From: Archangium sp.
GTDB lineage: Bacteria; Myxococcota; Myxococcia; Myxococcales; Myxococcaceae
NCBI GenBank assembly: GCA_030695565.1
Contig: JAUYRZ010000123.1
Span: 163,031 to 227,030, forward strand
Direction: 5' to 3'
Length of the DNA: 64,000 nt
The notes below the pieces were generated by a model, which saw nothing but the letters and a program-made list of their open reading frames with translations, did no database searches and was not told where the DNA came from. Below, in pieces: positions 1-8,439 of this stretch (within the stretch, counting starts at the first letter, position 1; each line of letters starts with the position of its first letter). Both the position numbers and the translations under genes were made by a program.

Positions 1-473
1 GCGTCTTCGATGACCATCGCGCCGACCTCATCGGCAATCGCCCTCACGCCCTCGAGATCCGCGACGCTGCCGGAGAAGTCGACCGGCACGATGACACGGG
101 GCGGCTTCCCTGCGGCCTTGAGGTTGGCCACCACTGAACGCAGCGCGGGCAGCGAGATGTGCCCGGTGGTGGGATCGACGTCTGCGAGGGCCGGCTTACC
201 GCCCGCGTAGCGGATGCAGTTGGCCGACGCGACGAAGGTCACGTCTGAGGTGACCCCCGTGTCGCCATCACGAACCCCGGCCGCGAGCGCGGCGAGGTGG
301 AGGGCCGCAGTGCCGGAAGAGACTGCGACGGCGAATCGGGCCCCGGTCAGCCCGGTGAGCGCCTCTTCGAACTTCGCGACCATCGGGCCCTGCGTGAGCC
401 AGTCACTTCGCAACTGCGCGGTCACCGCCGCGATGTCGTCTTCTTCGATGAGCTGTCGGCCGTAAGGAAGCAT
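1..473 (-). CDS. DegT/DnrJ/EryC1 sugar aminotransferase, PseC-like (3' end off window)
   Basis: Only the N-terminal ~157 residues are in the window; the gene runs off the left edge. The start MLPYGRQLIEEDDI, followed by SDWLTQGP, SSGTAALH and FVASANCIRYAGG, matches the N-terminus of PseC-type PLP-dependent UDP-4-keto-sugar aminotransferases. The family transfers an amino group to a nucleotide-linked 4-keto-6-deoxy sugar. The PLP lysine lies beyond the edge and cannot be checked. It is the last visible gene of the glycan operon, 11 nt after the epimerase stop. The dehydratase and epimerase upstream in the same operon fit a dideoxy-amino-sugar pathway. The exact sugar is not determined. Confidence 0.85.
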   Translation of the reverse strand, partial: MLPYGRQLIEEDDIAAVTAQLRSDWLTQGPMVAKFEEALTGLTGARFAVAVSSGTAALHLAALAAGVRDGDTGVTSDVTFVASANCIRYAGGKPALADVDPTTGHISLPALRSVVANLKAAGKPPRVIVPVDFSGSVADLEGVRAIADEVGAMVIED

Positions 474-484
474 CGTCGCTCCTT

Positions 485-1510
485 TCACCATGCCCAGCGG
501 TTCTGCTCCAGCCACGAGCGGGTCTTGCGAATGCCCTCTTCGAGCGAAGACCTCGGCTGCCAGCCGAGCAACTCCCGGGCAAGGCTCGCGTCACAGCAGA
601 GCTTCATAATCTCCGCTTGTGGGTGATCGTGAGGCACCTTCTCCACGCGATTGCCCGCGGTGCAGCACAGCTGGGCCAGGTCGTTGACCGAGACGTCGTG
701 ACCGGTTCCGGCGTTGATGATTCGGCCTTCTGCCTTCTCGGAGCTCGCTGCAGCGACGACGAACTCCGCGCAGTCTTCTACGTAGAGAAGATCGCGCGTT
801 TGTTGCCCCGAGCCCTTGATCAACAAGGGGCTGCGCTCGATGTCTCGTTTGAGAAAGATCGAGACCACACCACCCTCGGAGTTGCTCTTCTGAAACGGGC
901 CGTACGTGTTGAAAGGACGAACGACGGTCACCGGCATCCGGTACGCGTGGAAATACGAGAGGGCGAGCATGTCCGCCCCGATCTTCGCCGCGGCATAGGG
1001 CGAAGCCGGTCGGTACGGGTGGACCTCTCGAATGGCGGCGTCTCCTGCGAGGTCGTAGACCATGCACGTGGACATCACGGCCACCCGGGGAGCGCGGCGA
1101 ACGAGCTTCGGAACGTCCCGGTCGAAGTCGAAATGTTTCGCGTCGAAGTTCAGGCCGTTGTGTTCGAAATACTGCCGACGACAGGCCTCCAGCACCTGAA
1201 AGGTCCCCAGCGCGTCGTTCTGAAAAGTCGGGCCCGGGTTGTCGATCGACTTCTGCACGTGGATCGAGGCCCCCAGGTGGAGCACCAGGTCCCACTGGTG
1301 GGCCTTGAACAGGGGTTGCAGCACCTCTGCGCGCGTCAGGTCGCCGTCGACCAGGCCGAGCCACCCCGGGCGGCCTTCGAACTCACGCAGGTTCTCTCGG
1401 CGACCGTTGGAGAGGTCGTCGAGTGCAAGGACCTCGTGGCCGTCTCGCAGCAGTCGCTCGACGACCCAGCGTCCGATGAAGCCAGCACCTCCAGTGACCA
1501 GGCACTTCAT
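485..1510 (-). CDS. NAD-dependent epimerase/dehydratase (extended SDR)
   Basis: 341 residues. The start MKCLVTGGAGFIG gives an immediate Rossmann GxxGxxG motif. A longer reading back to 1612 would add a basic stretch inside the upstream gene, so the ATG at 1508-1510 is chosen. It overlaps the upstream dehydratase stop as ATGA. The catalytic YxxxK is visible in SPYAAAKIG, with STCMVYD carrying the usual Ser/Thr. Members epimerise or dehydrate NDP-sugars, as in UDP-glucose/GlcNAc 4-epimerases. Placement between a PseB/CapD-like dehydratase and a PseC-like aminotransferase suggests it acts on the same nucleotide sugar or on another donor for the glycan. Substrate unknown. Confidence 0.88.
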   Translation of the reverse strand: MKCLVTGGAGFIGRWVVERLLRDGHEVLALDDLSNGRRENLREFEGRPGWLGLVDGDLTRAEVLQPLFKAHQWDLVLHLGASIHVQKSIDNPGPTFQNDALGTFQVLEACRRQYFEHNGLNFDAKHFDFDRDVPKLVRRAPRVAVMSTCMVYDLAGDAAIREVHPYRPASPYAAAKIGADMLALSYFHAYRMPVTVVRPFNTYGPFQKSNSEGGVVSIFLKRDIERSPLLIKGSGQQTRDLLYVEDCAEFVVAAASSEKAEGRIINAGTGHDVSVNDLAQLCCTAGNRVEKVPHDHPQAEIMKLCCDASLARELLGWQPRSSLEEGIRKTRSWLEQNRWAW

Positions 1511-2538
1511 GCGAGCGCCCCTTTCTCGAGGTACGGAGCCAGAACGCCTTCCTCGTCCAGGTACTTCACGATCTCCTCGCGACTCATCGAGGTGTCCTTT
1601 CCGGAATGCCACTCACGCGTGACGCTCTTGCCAGACGCGAAGACCTCGCGCGTGCCGCCGTCGTACTGCTCAGCGTTCAGAGAAAGCACGACGAGCAACC
1701 GCTCGAGCTCAACCGCGCGGCTCATCTCGTCGATCGACAGCAGTTCCTCGAACAGCTTCTCACCCTGGCGGGCTCCGATGATGTCGATCTTGGGCGGGCG
1801 CGTGCTGAGCCTCGAGGCCATCGCATGAGCGAGGTCGACGACTTTCAGAGCGCGCATCTTGGTGACGAAGACCTCTCCGCCCCGCATCAACGACCCGGCT
1901 TCCAGCACGAGGCGGGCCGCCTCGGGGATCGTCATCACGTAGCGGGTCATGCCCTCGTCGGTGAGAGACAACGCTTCTCCGCGCAGAATCTGGCGAGCGA
2001 AGATTGGGACCACCGAGCCCCTCGAGCCAATGACGTTTCCGAAGCGCACCGATGCGAATCGAGTGCGGTGGGTGCCGCGGATCTCATTGGCTGCTGCGAT
2101 GAGACGCTCTCCCATCATCTTCGAGGCGCCCATCACGTTGGTCGGGTTCACCGCCTTGTCCGACGACGTGAAGACGACCCGTTCGACGTTCGCGTCGAGC
2201 GCGGAGCGGATCACGTTGTTCAAGCCCTGGAGGTTGGTCTGCACCACCTCGAAGGGGTTGTACTCCCCCAGGCCGACGTGCTTGAGCGCCGCCGTGTGAA
2301 AGACGACGTCCACTCCGTTCATCGCGAAGCGGAGCCGATCGAGGTCGCGCACGTCACCGATGAAAGGTGAACAGCGGGGGAGCTGCTGGTGGAGGAAGAA
2401 GAGGTCATTCTCTGAATGGTCGAGGCAACGCAGCGACTTCACCAGGGGCGTCAGCTGCTCGCAGAGCGCACTCCCGATCGTCCCGGCAGCGCCAGTGACG
2501 AGCACGACCTTGCCCTTGAGGTATTCCCACGAGTTCAT
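1507..2538 (-). CDS. UDP-GlcNAc 4,6-dehydratase family (CapD/PseB-type short form)
   Basis: 343 residues beginning MNSWEYLKGKVVLVTGAAG. The chosen ATG (2536-2538) has an AAAGGAG ribosome site just upstream; the alternative start at 2577 does not. The Rossmann motif TGAAGTIG, then AALKHVGLGEYNPFE and SSDKAVNPTNVMGASK, identify the CapD/WbpM/PseB family, in which Met replaces the usual Tyr of YxxxK. No membrane helices precede the catalytic domain, so this is a soluble short form. It would remove water from a UDP-HexNAc to give a 4-keto-6-deoxy sugar, the substrate for the PseC-like aminotransferase encoded downstream. Assignment of pseudaminic versus related sugars is inference. Confidence 0.87.
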   Translation of the reverse strand: MNSWEYLKGKVVLVTGAAGTIGSALCEQLTPLVKSLRCLDHSENDLFFLHQQLPRCSPFIGDVRDLDRLRFAMNGVDVVFHTAALKHVGLGEYNPFEVVQTNLQGLNNVIRSALDANVERVVFTSSDKAVNPTNVMGASKMMGERLIAAANEIRGTHRTRFASVRFGNVIGSRGSVVPIFARQILRGEALSLTDEGMTRYVMTIPEAARLVLEAGSLMRGGEVFVTKMRALKVVDLAHAMASRLSTRPPKIDIIGARQGEKLFEELLSIDEMSRAVELERLLVVLSLNAEQYDGGTREVFASGKSVTREWHSGKDTSMSREEIVKYLDEEGVLAPYLEKGALA

Positions 2539-2573
2539 CAAGACTCCTTTGTGCCGCGACCTGCCTGCCTGAT

Positions 2574-3638
2574 TCACCCCATACCAGTCAGGGGCCCGGT
2601 GCCTGAACCAACTTCGCGGGGCGACTCAAGCGCCTGAATCCACGCCGGGGCCAGCGCACCAACCGAGTAGTGCGTCACGGCCCGCCGCCTTCCTTCCGTC
2701 ACCAGCCGCGACCTCAGCTCCGGTCCCTTCAGCAAGGCGGTCAGGCGTTCAGCCCATTCGCTCTCGGTGCGGGCCCACAAGCCGTCAAGACCGTCTCTGA
2801 CGATGTCGGCGACCACCCCTACGGGGGCCACTACGAACGGGACGCCACACGCCATGTACTGGATGGCCTTGAAGCCGCACTTGCCGCGCGACCAGGCATC
2901 GTCGACGAGGGGGTACAGTCCGACATCGAGATCCTGAAAGGCGCTCACTTCGTTCTCCAGAGACCAAGCGCGGTTTTCCACCTCGACGTGTTCGAGGCGC
3001 CAGGTTCGGCCGGCGCCCACGATGCGAAGCGTGAACTCGTGCTCACGCCCCAGCTTGTCGAGGAGCGGCAAGAGGGGCTCGAGGTACTTCGCGGTGGAAG
3101 GCGAGCCGACCCAGCCGACCACAGGTTTGGTCGATTGGCGGTGATCCGCGGGTGCAAAACGATCCGTATCGACCACCGTAGGAACGATGCGGACGTGGCG
3201 GGAATGCTTGGCTGCGTATTCGGCCAGGTATTCGTTGCCGGCGAACACCAAGTCCGCTCGAGCGATCAGATTTCCCGTGGACTCAGGCCGGGCCAGCCGG
3301 CCCCTCCATCCGCCCACTGGTAGATGGACTGCGTCGTCGAAGTCGAAGATCAGGGGCGTGCTGGACGGGAGGCCGCGTGCATACACGTTGAGCGAGAGCG
3401 GGAAGGCTTCTCGATGCACGAAGATCCTGTCTGCGCTCATCATTGCGGTGCCGAGATCCCTTGCGCGTCGTGCGACCCCTCGCGCGACCCTGACAGGCCA
3501 GCGGCTTTTTCGTTCATCAAAGAAGGTGGAGACGAGTGCTTCATGCCCGGCACGTGAAAGCGGCTCGAGAAACTGAAGCACTCGAAACCTCATGCTGGCT
3601 TCGGTGCGCGGGTTCGAGCAGAGAAAGAGCGTCTTCAT
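2574..3638 (-). CDS. Glycosyltransferase family 4-like protein
   Basis: 354 residues, starting MKTLFLCSNPRTEASMRFRVLQFLEPLSRAGH, the N-terminal pattern of GT-B enzymes. The C-terminal half carries KPVVGWVGSPSTAKYL and KCGFKAIQYMACGVPFVVAPVG, corresponding to the nucleotide-sugar-binding lobe with its ExxxxGxP-like region (here a Gln/Tyr variant). A role adding one sugar to the operon's glycan on the cytoplasmic side is inferred. The start codon overlaps the stop of the upstream gene as ATGA, so the two are translationally coupled. 35 nt separate it from the dehydratase. Donor and acceptor cannot be read from sequence. Confidence 0.85.
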   Translation of the reverse strand: MKTLFLCSNPRTEASMRFRVLQFLEPLSRAGHEALVSTFFDERKSRWPVRVARGVARRARDLGTAMMSADRIFVHREAFPLSLNVYARGLPSSTPLIFDFDDAVHLPVGGWRGRLARPESTGNLIARADLVFAGNEYLAEYAAKHSRHVRIVPTVVDTDRFAPADHRQSTKPVVGWVGSPSTAKYLEPLLPLLDKLGREHEFTLRIVGAGRTWRLEHVEVENRAWSLENEVSAFQDLDVGLYPLVDDAWSRGKCGFKAIQYMACGVPFVVAPVGVVADIVRDGLDGLWARTESEWAERLTALLKGPELRSRLVTEGRRRAVTHYSVGALAPAWIQALESPREVGSGTGPLTGMG

Positions 3639-5611
3639 TGGGGGAACACGACCTCGGCAATGGAGGCAGGCACTTCGGGGCGCCCGAAAAACTCCCGACG
3701 AAGCGCCTGCTCCTCGTGAAGAGGCTTCGCGCCTTCGAGTTGCTGTGCGGCCAGGTCGAAGGCGGCGGCCAGTTCCTCAGCGTTCCGAAATCTTCTGTTG
3801 CTGTCGAAGAGTGACATCAGAACCACGGCTTCGTGGATTGGGATGTCATGCATCAGCAGAGGTTTGTCCCATGCCAGCGCCTCCACGACGGTGGATGAAA
3901 GGGAGCTGATGAAGAGATCTGCCCAGCTGAGGTCGTCTTCAAGCGGGGAAGAACGGGAGATCTCGAGCTGAGACCCGAACGCGGCGCCGGCCAGGCGGAC
4001 TCGCTCTCGATCGTCCCCTGGGTGTGGCCGCCACCGAAGGGCGAGCTGCCTCTTCTCACGGCGCACCAATGCGCCCACGTCGTCGAGAAGGTGCTCCTGG
4101 TACCCGACGCGAGGCAGCCGGCGGCGGTGGCCGCCACCAACGAGCGTGCCGTAATTCGAGAGGATCAGGACCCGCAGCGGTTCATGTACGGGCACGCGCG
4201 GGCGCGGGTTCCAGGTGCGAGACGGCACCGCGCCCACACAAACGGGCGGGGTGTGCCCTTTGAGGTACGTCGCTTCAGAGCGAGTCCACAGCAGCTTCAT
4301 GCTCGACGAGGTCCGAGCCGTGGTGATCATGTCCAATGGTTCAGCGAGCGCCCCGTGCACGACATCGAAGGTCGTGGCCCCGGCAGCCTGCAGGAGAAGG
4401 TCTGGCACTGCATCAGCGACCAGGCTGGCCTGCGAGAGCGCCACGTGTGCACCCGACAACGACGTGACCGCAAGAAATCGTCGAGTCGCCGCTGCAGCTT
4501 CTCGGGCGCGCAAGACGTCGAGCGTCGTCGCCCAGACCAGTCGACGGGGAGCGCTGGTGACAGGAATGCGAAAGGGGCCGAAGTCGATCTCGGACGAATG
4601 CGTCGCGACACGAGCCGTGCAGCGCAACATGGCAGTCAATGTGCCGGGTGTTGCCGCCAGGGCCTGCGCCCACGTGGAGTGGCTCACCAGTTGGGCAACG
4701 TGCGAGACCGTGCCCTCGAGTGCCTCGCTCGAGAGTACCGGGAGGACCGCTGCCGTATTTCTGGTGCCGCGGTGGGCGTCGCCGAGGTCGCCCGGTCGCA
4801 AGCTCGACTGGAGCAAGACGCCGACCTTCCGGCCCGACTTCTTCGCATAGGCGCCGAGCGGATTGAGCACGTGCCGGGAGCTGTACTCCCAGGCGCCGTT
4901 GACCCCTAACCACACCCTCGGTGTCGGACCCGACTCGAAGGAACGCAGCAGGCGACGGCTGGGCGCTTCTTGCATGAACTCCCTGGCCCGGCCGAGCAGC
5001 GCGACCACCGCACCGGCGCTGCCCAGCGTTCCGAAGGCCACCCGCTCGAGGAGCCTCCGGGCAAGCGATCTCGCGCCATTGGGCTTGCCCGAATGCGCCG
5101 GTACCACGCTGCCGAGCATCGCTGCCCCAATCCAGCTGGGTTCAGTGAAGACGAATTCAGAAGTGGGGTGCGTCGATGCGAGACCGGAGACGTAGCACCA
5201 CGCGTCGAACACATCTTGAAGGCCCAACCGGGTCACTGCGCTCGCCCAGAACGCATCACGGCCGCTCACCCCCGGCACCGCGTCGCCGAAGACGGTCTCG
5301 AGCCACCGGCTCAGGCCCTGTTCCATCGCGCGCTGGAAGGGGCGCTTGTCCGATGGAAGGTACGCATCAAGCTCGGTCAGCACGACCCCTCCTCTGCCGG
5401 GGAGCCCCCTGACGAAGCTGTTGGTGGTCACGCCGCGACCCACGATTCGAACGCGACGGCCCGCGTCGATGCGTTTCCACGCGAGAGCTATCGAGGCCTC
5501 TGGCGGAGCGTCTGGCGGCACCACAACGACATCCTCCACCGCGCTGGTCTCGACGGCAGAACCCGCGACGCGGCTCCACATTTTGATGGTGCCCGCCTCA
5601 GTCGAACTCAT
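3635..5611 (-). CDS. LIC12162-like putative surface-carbohydrate transferase
   Basis: 658 residues, no signal peptide or membrane segment. The C-terminal third (VLILSNYGTLVGGG, LRWRPHPGDD, DLFISSLSSTVVEALAWDKPLLM) looks like a GT-B/CDP-glycerol-transferase C-lobe with a serine-rich SSLSST loop. The rest resembles LIC12162-type transferases found in spirochaete and other O-antigen clusters. No enzyme activity is established for those as far as I know. ATGA overlaps at both ends place it firmly inside the glycan operon between the flippase and a GT4 enzyme. A function in transferring a 9-carbon or amino-sugar residue is possible given the PseB/PseC-like genes, but that is a guess. Confidence 0.6.
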   Translation of the reverse strand: MSSTEAGTIKMWSRVAGSAVETSAVEDVVVVPPDAPPEASIALAWKRIDAGRRVRIVGRGVTTNSFVRGLPGRGGVVLTELDAYLPSDKRPFQRAMEQGLSRWLETVFGDAVPGVSGRDAFWASAVTRLGLQDVFDAWCYVSGLASTHPTSEFVFTEPSWIGAAMLGSVVPAHSGKPNGARSLARRLLERVAFGTLGSAGAVVALLGRAREFMQEAPSRRLLRSFESGPTPRVWLGVNGAWEYSSRHVLNPLGAYAKKSGRKVGVLLQSSLRPGDLGDAHRGTRNTAAVLPVLSSEALEGTVSHVAQLVSHSTWAQALAATPGTLTAMLRCTARVATHSSEIDFGPFRIPVTSAPRRLVWATTLDVLRAREAAAATRRFLAVTSLSGAHVALSQASLVADAVPDLLLQAAGATTFDVVHGALAEPLDMITTARTSSSMKLLWTRSEATYLKGHTPPVCVGAVPSRTWNPRPRVPVHEPLRVLILSNYGTLVGGGHRRRLPRVGYQEHLLDDVGALVRREKRQLALRWRPHPGDDRERVRLAGAAFGSQLEISRSSPLEDDLSWADLFISSLSSTVVEALAWDKPLLMHDIPIHEAVVLMSLFDSNRRFRNAEELAAAFDLAAQQLEGAKPLHEEQALRREFFGRPEVPASIAEVVFPQ

Positions 5612-6897
5612 ACGCGAATGCTGGCGCGCGCTGCGAAGGCCGAAGCCCCTGAGCGGACACCTCCTCCGATGGCTCGACTGACGATGGCGCCGGCGACGCC
5701 AATGAACGGAATGAGGAGGAGATTGCAGAGAACGTTTGTGAGGGCAGCCCCCATGGTGATCTTAGGGATCGTCTTCGTGTGATTCATGAAGAAGAGATAG
5801 TTCGAGTACGGGTAGTAGAAAGTCTCGATCACCATCACCAGACACAAGCCCGGCAGCAACCAGAGGGCAGCCCCGTACGCACTTCCGAAGACGAGCAGGA
5901 CCAGGGGCGAGAAGACGAGGAGTGCTGTCGAGACGCCCAGGGCGAGGAAGAAGTAGCTGCGGACCACCGTCCGTTCGCTTTCACGAAGCGAGGCGACTCC
6001 GCGCAGGCGAAATTCTTCCCCTACTCGGGGCGAGACCGCCTCATTCCAAGCCAGGATCACCATGGTGATCGGCGCCGCCAACTGTGAGGCCAGTGAGTAG
6101 ATGCCGAGCTCCTGATCAAAGCCGAAAAATTTGAGCAGCCACCGATCGCTGATGAGCAGCAGTTGGTTGGCCGCGAAGTGGGGCACGTAGGGCAGCGAGA
6201 AGATCAGCGCACGGCGGAGAATGGCTCCATCGAGAGTTCCGGGCATCGAACGAACGACGAAAACGAGGCAGACGACCGTGCTCACCAACCCAGCGATGCC
6301 GGTGGCTTCGAGCGCTCCCCGCGTTCCGCGGCCCAGAACGGCGACCAGCACGATGGCCGAGCTGAGGCTCACTGCGAAATCGATGAGCTGGAGGATCGAT
6401 GCGAGACCGGCGCGTTGAGCCGAGCGAAGCACGACCATGGGTACGCCCAGCATCAAGGCTCCCGTGGCGCCCCAGATCACGCAGCTGAGTTCGTGTCGCT
6501 GCCACAGCCCCGTGCCCGGAAGGGGAATCAGAAAGAGCGCCAGTTGGAGAGTGAGCGCAGCACCGATGGCGATCACCACGATCCAGCGGGCAACCCCACC
6601 AGCGCGTTGAGTTCCCTCCGCGGGGTTCGCTCCTTCGAAGAAGAAGCGGCTTAGACCCGACAGCAGACCCAGCGACACGAAGGTCGGCAGCGTCCCCACG
6701 AGGGTCTGCGCCAGCGCCAGGTCGCCGTACTCTGCCGGCGACAGCCGTCGAGTGTAGAGGGGGGCGAGCACGAGGATCGCCGCACGAGAGAGGACCGTGG
6801 TCAGCGTGTAGAGCAGCGCGTTGCGACCTCCAAGCTTGGACGCGCCCGCGATACGCTCGCGTACTTTTCCCCAGAAGCGAGTGAGTGCCGCCGTCAT
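5608..6897 (-). CDS. Wzx-type oligosaccharide flippase (MATE/PST superfamily)
   Basis: 429 residues, almost entirely hydrophobic helices (about 12 expected). It has an amphipathic start, LGGRNALLYTLTTVLSRA, and the PLYTRRLSPAEYGDLALAQTL segment typical of the polysaccharide-exporter (PST) family. These proteins move undecaprenyl-linked repeat units across the inner membrane. Its start overlaps the methyltransferase stop and its stop overlaps the next start, both as ATGA. Its presence makes the cluster a Wzx-dependent glycan system. No Wzy polymerase or ligase is seen in the visible part; these could lie beyond the left edge. Confidence 0.9.
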   Translation of the reverse strand: MTAALTRFWGKVRERIAGASKLGGRNALLYTLTTVLSRAAILVLAPLYTRRLSPAEYGDLALAQTLVGTLPTFVSLGLLSGLSRFFFEGANPAEGTQRAGGVARWIVVIAIGAALTLQLALFLIPLPGTGLWQRHELSCVIWGATGALMLGVPMVVLRSAQRAGLASILQLIDFAVSLSSAIVLVAVLGRGTRGALEATGIAGLVSTVVCLVFVVRSMPGTLDGAILRRALIFSLPYVPHFAANQLLLISDRWLLKFFGFDQELGIYSLASQLAAPITMVILAWNEAVSPRVGEEFRLRGVASLRESERTVVRSYFFLALGVSTALLVFSPLVLLVFGSAYGAALWLLPGLCLVMVIETFYYPYSNYLFFMNHTKTIPKITMGAALTNVLCNLLLIPFIGVAGAIVSRAIGGGVRSGASAFAARASIRV

Positions 6898-7619
6898 CGA
6901 TCAGTGGCGGGACGATTGAAGGCCCGGGCAACCAGCAACTTCGAGAGGATCGTAGGGGCATCCGAGCCCACTGCGGCGAGGTAGATGGCTCGATGCAGGC
7001 GCTGATAGGCGGTGTTGGCCAGCCAATAGGCGGAGCGCTTGAGGGTGGGGCGCCATTGAGTTCGCAGACCTGTGAGCTCGACCCCCACGAACCCTGCCGC
7101 GACGAGCACCTGCTTCAACGAGTGCTCGGTGAACGCAACCTCGTGCGTGAAGTCGAGATATCGGGCGACGAGACCAAAGGTGTTGGCGGCGTTCGGCACT
7201 TTGACAACCAATTGCCCACCCGGTCGCAGTGACAGGCGGAGCGCCTCGAGGGTCGAAACGATCTCTGGTTTGGGAATGTGCTCGAGTACATCGTTGAGCA
7301 CGATCGTCTGAAACGACTGTTGGTGGCTCGCGAGCCAAACTGCGGAGTCGTTCACGAACTCGACATTCTGCAGACCCCGTTCGTGGCAGCGCTCGACCTG
7401 CTGCTGACTTCGGTCGATGCCGCAAAGCTGTTCGAAGCCCTGGGAGCGCAGGTACTCAAGAAACTCTCCGCCACCGCAACCAAAGTCCAGGAGGGGGGCC
7501 TGCCTGGTATCACCGAAGAGCGGAATGAGCTGGCCGTAGCCCTCAGCGGCAGTCTGCTCGCCGGTGTCTGCAAATCCAGCGGAGCGATAGACGTCGTAGA
7601 CCTTCTGGTTGGCGCCCAT
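6894..7619 (-). CDS. Class I SAM-dependent methyltransferase
   Basis: 241 residues. Motif I is clear as PLLDFGCGGGEFLEYL, followed by an acidic CGID post-I loop and the VLNDVLEHIPKP segment found in the UbiE/COQ5-like Methyltransf_11/23 group. Members transfer methyl from S-adenosylmethionine to O, N or C of small substrates. In this operon, between the PhyH oxygenase and the flippase, a role decorating the glycan or its terminal residue is likely but unproven. It begins 1 nt before the PhyH stop region and overlaps wzx by four bases. Acceptor unknown. Confidence 0.87.
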   Translation of the reverse strand: MGANQKVYDVYRSAGFADTGEQTAAEGYGQLIPLFGDTRQAPLLDFGCGGGEFLEYLRSQGFEQLCGIDRSQQQVERCHERGLQNVEFVNDSAVWLASHQQSFQTIVLNDVLEHIPKPEIVSTLEALRLSLRPGGQLVVKVPNAANTFGLVARYLDFTHEVAFTEHSLKQVLVAAGFVGVELTGLRTQWRPTLKRSAYWLANTAYQRLHRAIYLAAVGSDAPTILSKLLVARAFNRPATDR

Positions 7620-7620
7620 T

Positions 7621-8439
7621 TCAGCTCACCGGAAGAAGACGGGCGCCTGCACTGGAGACCGCTTCACGGACCGACGGGGAGTACTCGTGTTCCTTGAGGA
7701 AGGCGTAATCGGGCCGCTGCTTGATGTAGCGCAGGTAAGACTGCGCGTGCTCGTTGTTGGCGCTGCACGCGGCGAAGAGCGCGAACTTCGCACGGCCTCC
7801 TGGAATTTCTCCAGACCTTCTTGGCCAGCTCGCCTTGTGATCGAGCCTGAAGTCGAAGATGACGAGGTCACCCGCTTTGCTCGGAATACTCCGACCCCGG
7901 AGTCGAGGAATGAGGCGACGGCGCTCGAGTCGGGCTCGAAGCTCTTCCACGGCCCCCCGCTCAGCAACCCAGCGATCGGAGGCCCGGTGCGAACCGGGAA
8001 TGACGTCGAGCCCTCCTCCCCAGTCGCCGTTGTCCTGGAGATAGATCGCTGCCTCGACCGTTGCGTAGGTCGGTGACCATTGGAAAAAATGCCCGGCCTT
8101 CTCCTGTTGTGTCGTGTCTTTGTGCCAGTCGCCAAAGCCTCCGCAGTGAGCTGACATTTCCGGGAGATAAAGGAAGTCCTCTCCGAGGAGCGCTTTCAGT
8201 GCGCTCACCATGGCTCCGTGCCCAAGAACCCAGGCGAGGGTTGGCTCCCGGCAAAACGGATCGAACCGAACCGAGCCCAGCGTGGCTCGACCGTCGAAAT
8301 CTCCGGGATGGCTCGCCCGGGTGCGGAACATCTCTTTGAGCGTGCCGCGAAGTTGGGTGACCTCGCTTGAAGAGAAGACGTTCGGCACCAACAGGAAGCC
8401 GTCGTTGAGGAAGGCGATCTTCTGAGTGGTGGTCAGCAT
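7621..8439 (-). CDS. Phytanoyl-CoA dioxygenase (PhyH)-family Fe(II)/2-oxoglutarate oxygenase
   Basis: 272 residues. The iron-binding HxD is visible in GDWHKDTTQ (about residue 105) and a distal His in FRLDHKASW, preceded by GDLVIFD as expected for the double-stranded beta-helix. A basic residue for 2-oxoglutarate follows. Family members hydroxylate lipids, amino acids or sugars using O2. The start overlaps the asparagine synthase stop by 7 nt, so both are in one transcript. Such an oxygenase inside a flippase-containing glycan cluster suggests hydroxylation of a sugar substituent or lipid part. Substrate unknown. Confidence 0.85.
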   Translation of the reverse strand: MLTTTQKIAFLNDGFLLVPNVFSSSEVTQLRGTLKEMFRTRASHPGDFDGRATLGSVRFDPFCREPTLAWVLGHGAMVSALKALLGEDFLYLPEMSAHCGGFGDWHKDTTQQEKAGHFFQWSPTYATVEAAIYLQDNGDWGGGLDVIPGSHRASDRWVAERGAVEELRARLERRRLIPRLRGRSIPSKAGDLVIFDFRLDHKASWPRRSGEIPGGRAKFALFAACSANNEHAQSYLRYIKQRPDYAFLKEHEYSPSVREAVSSAGARLLPVS

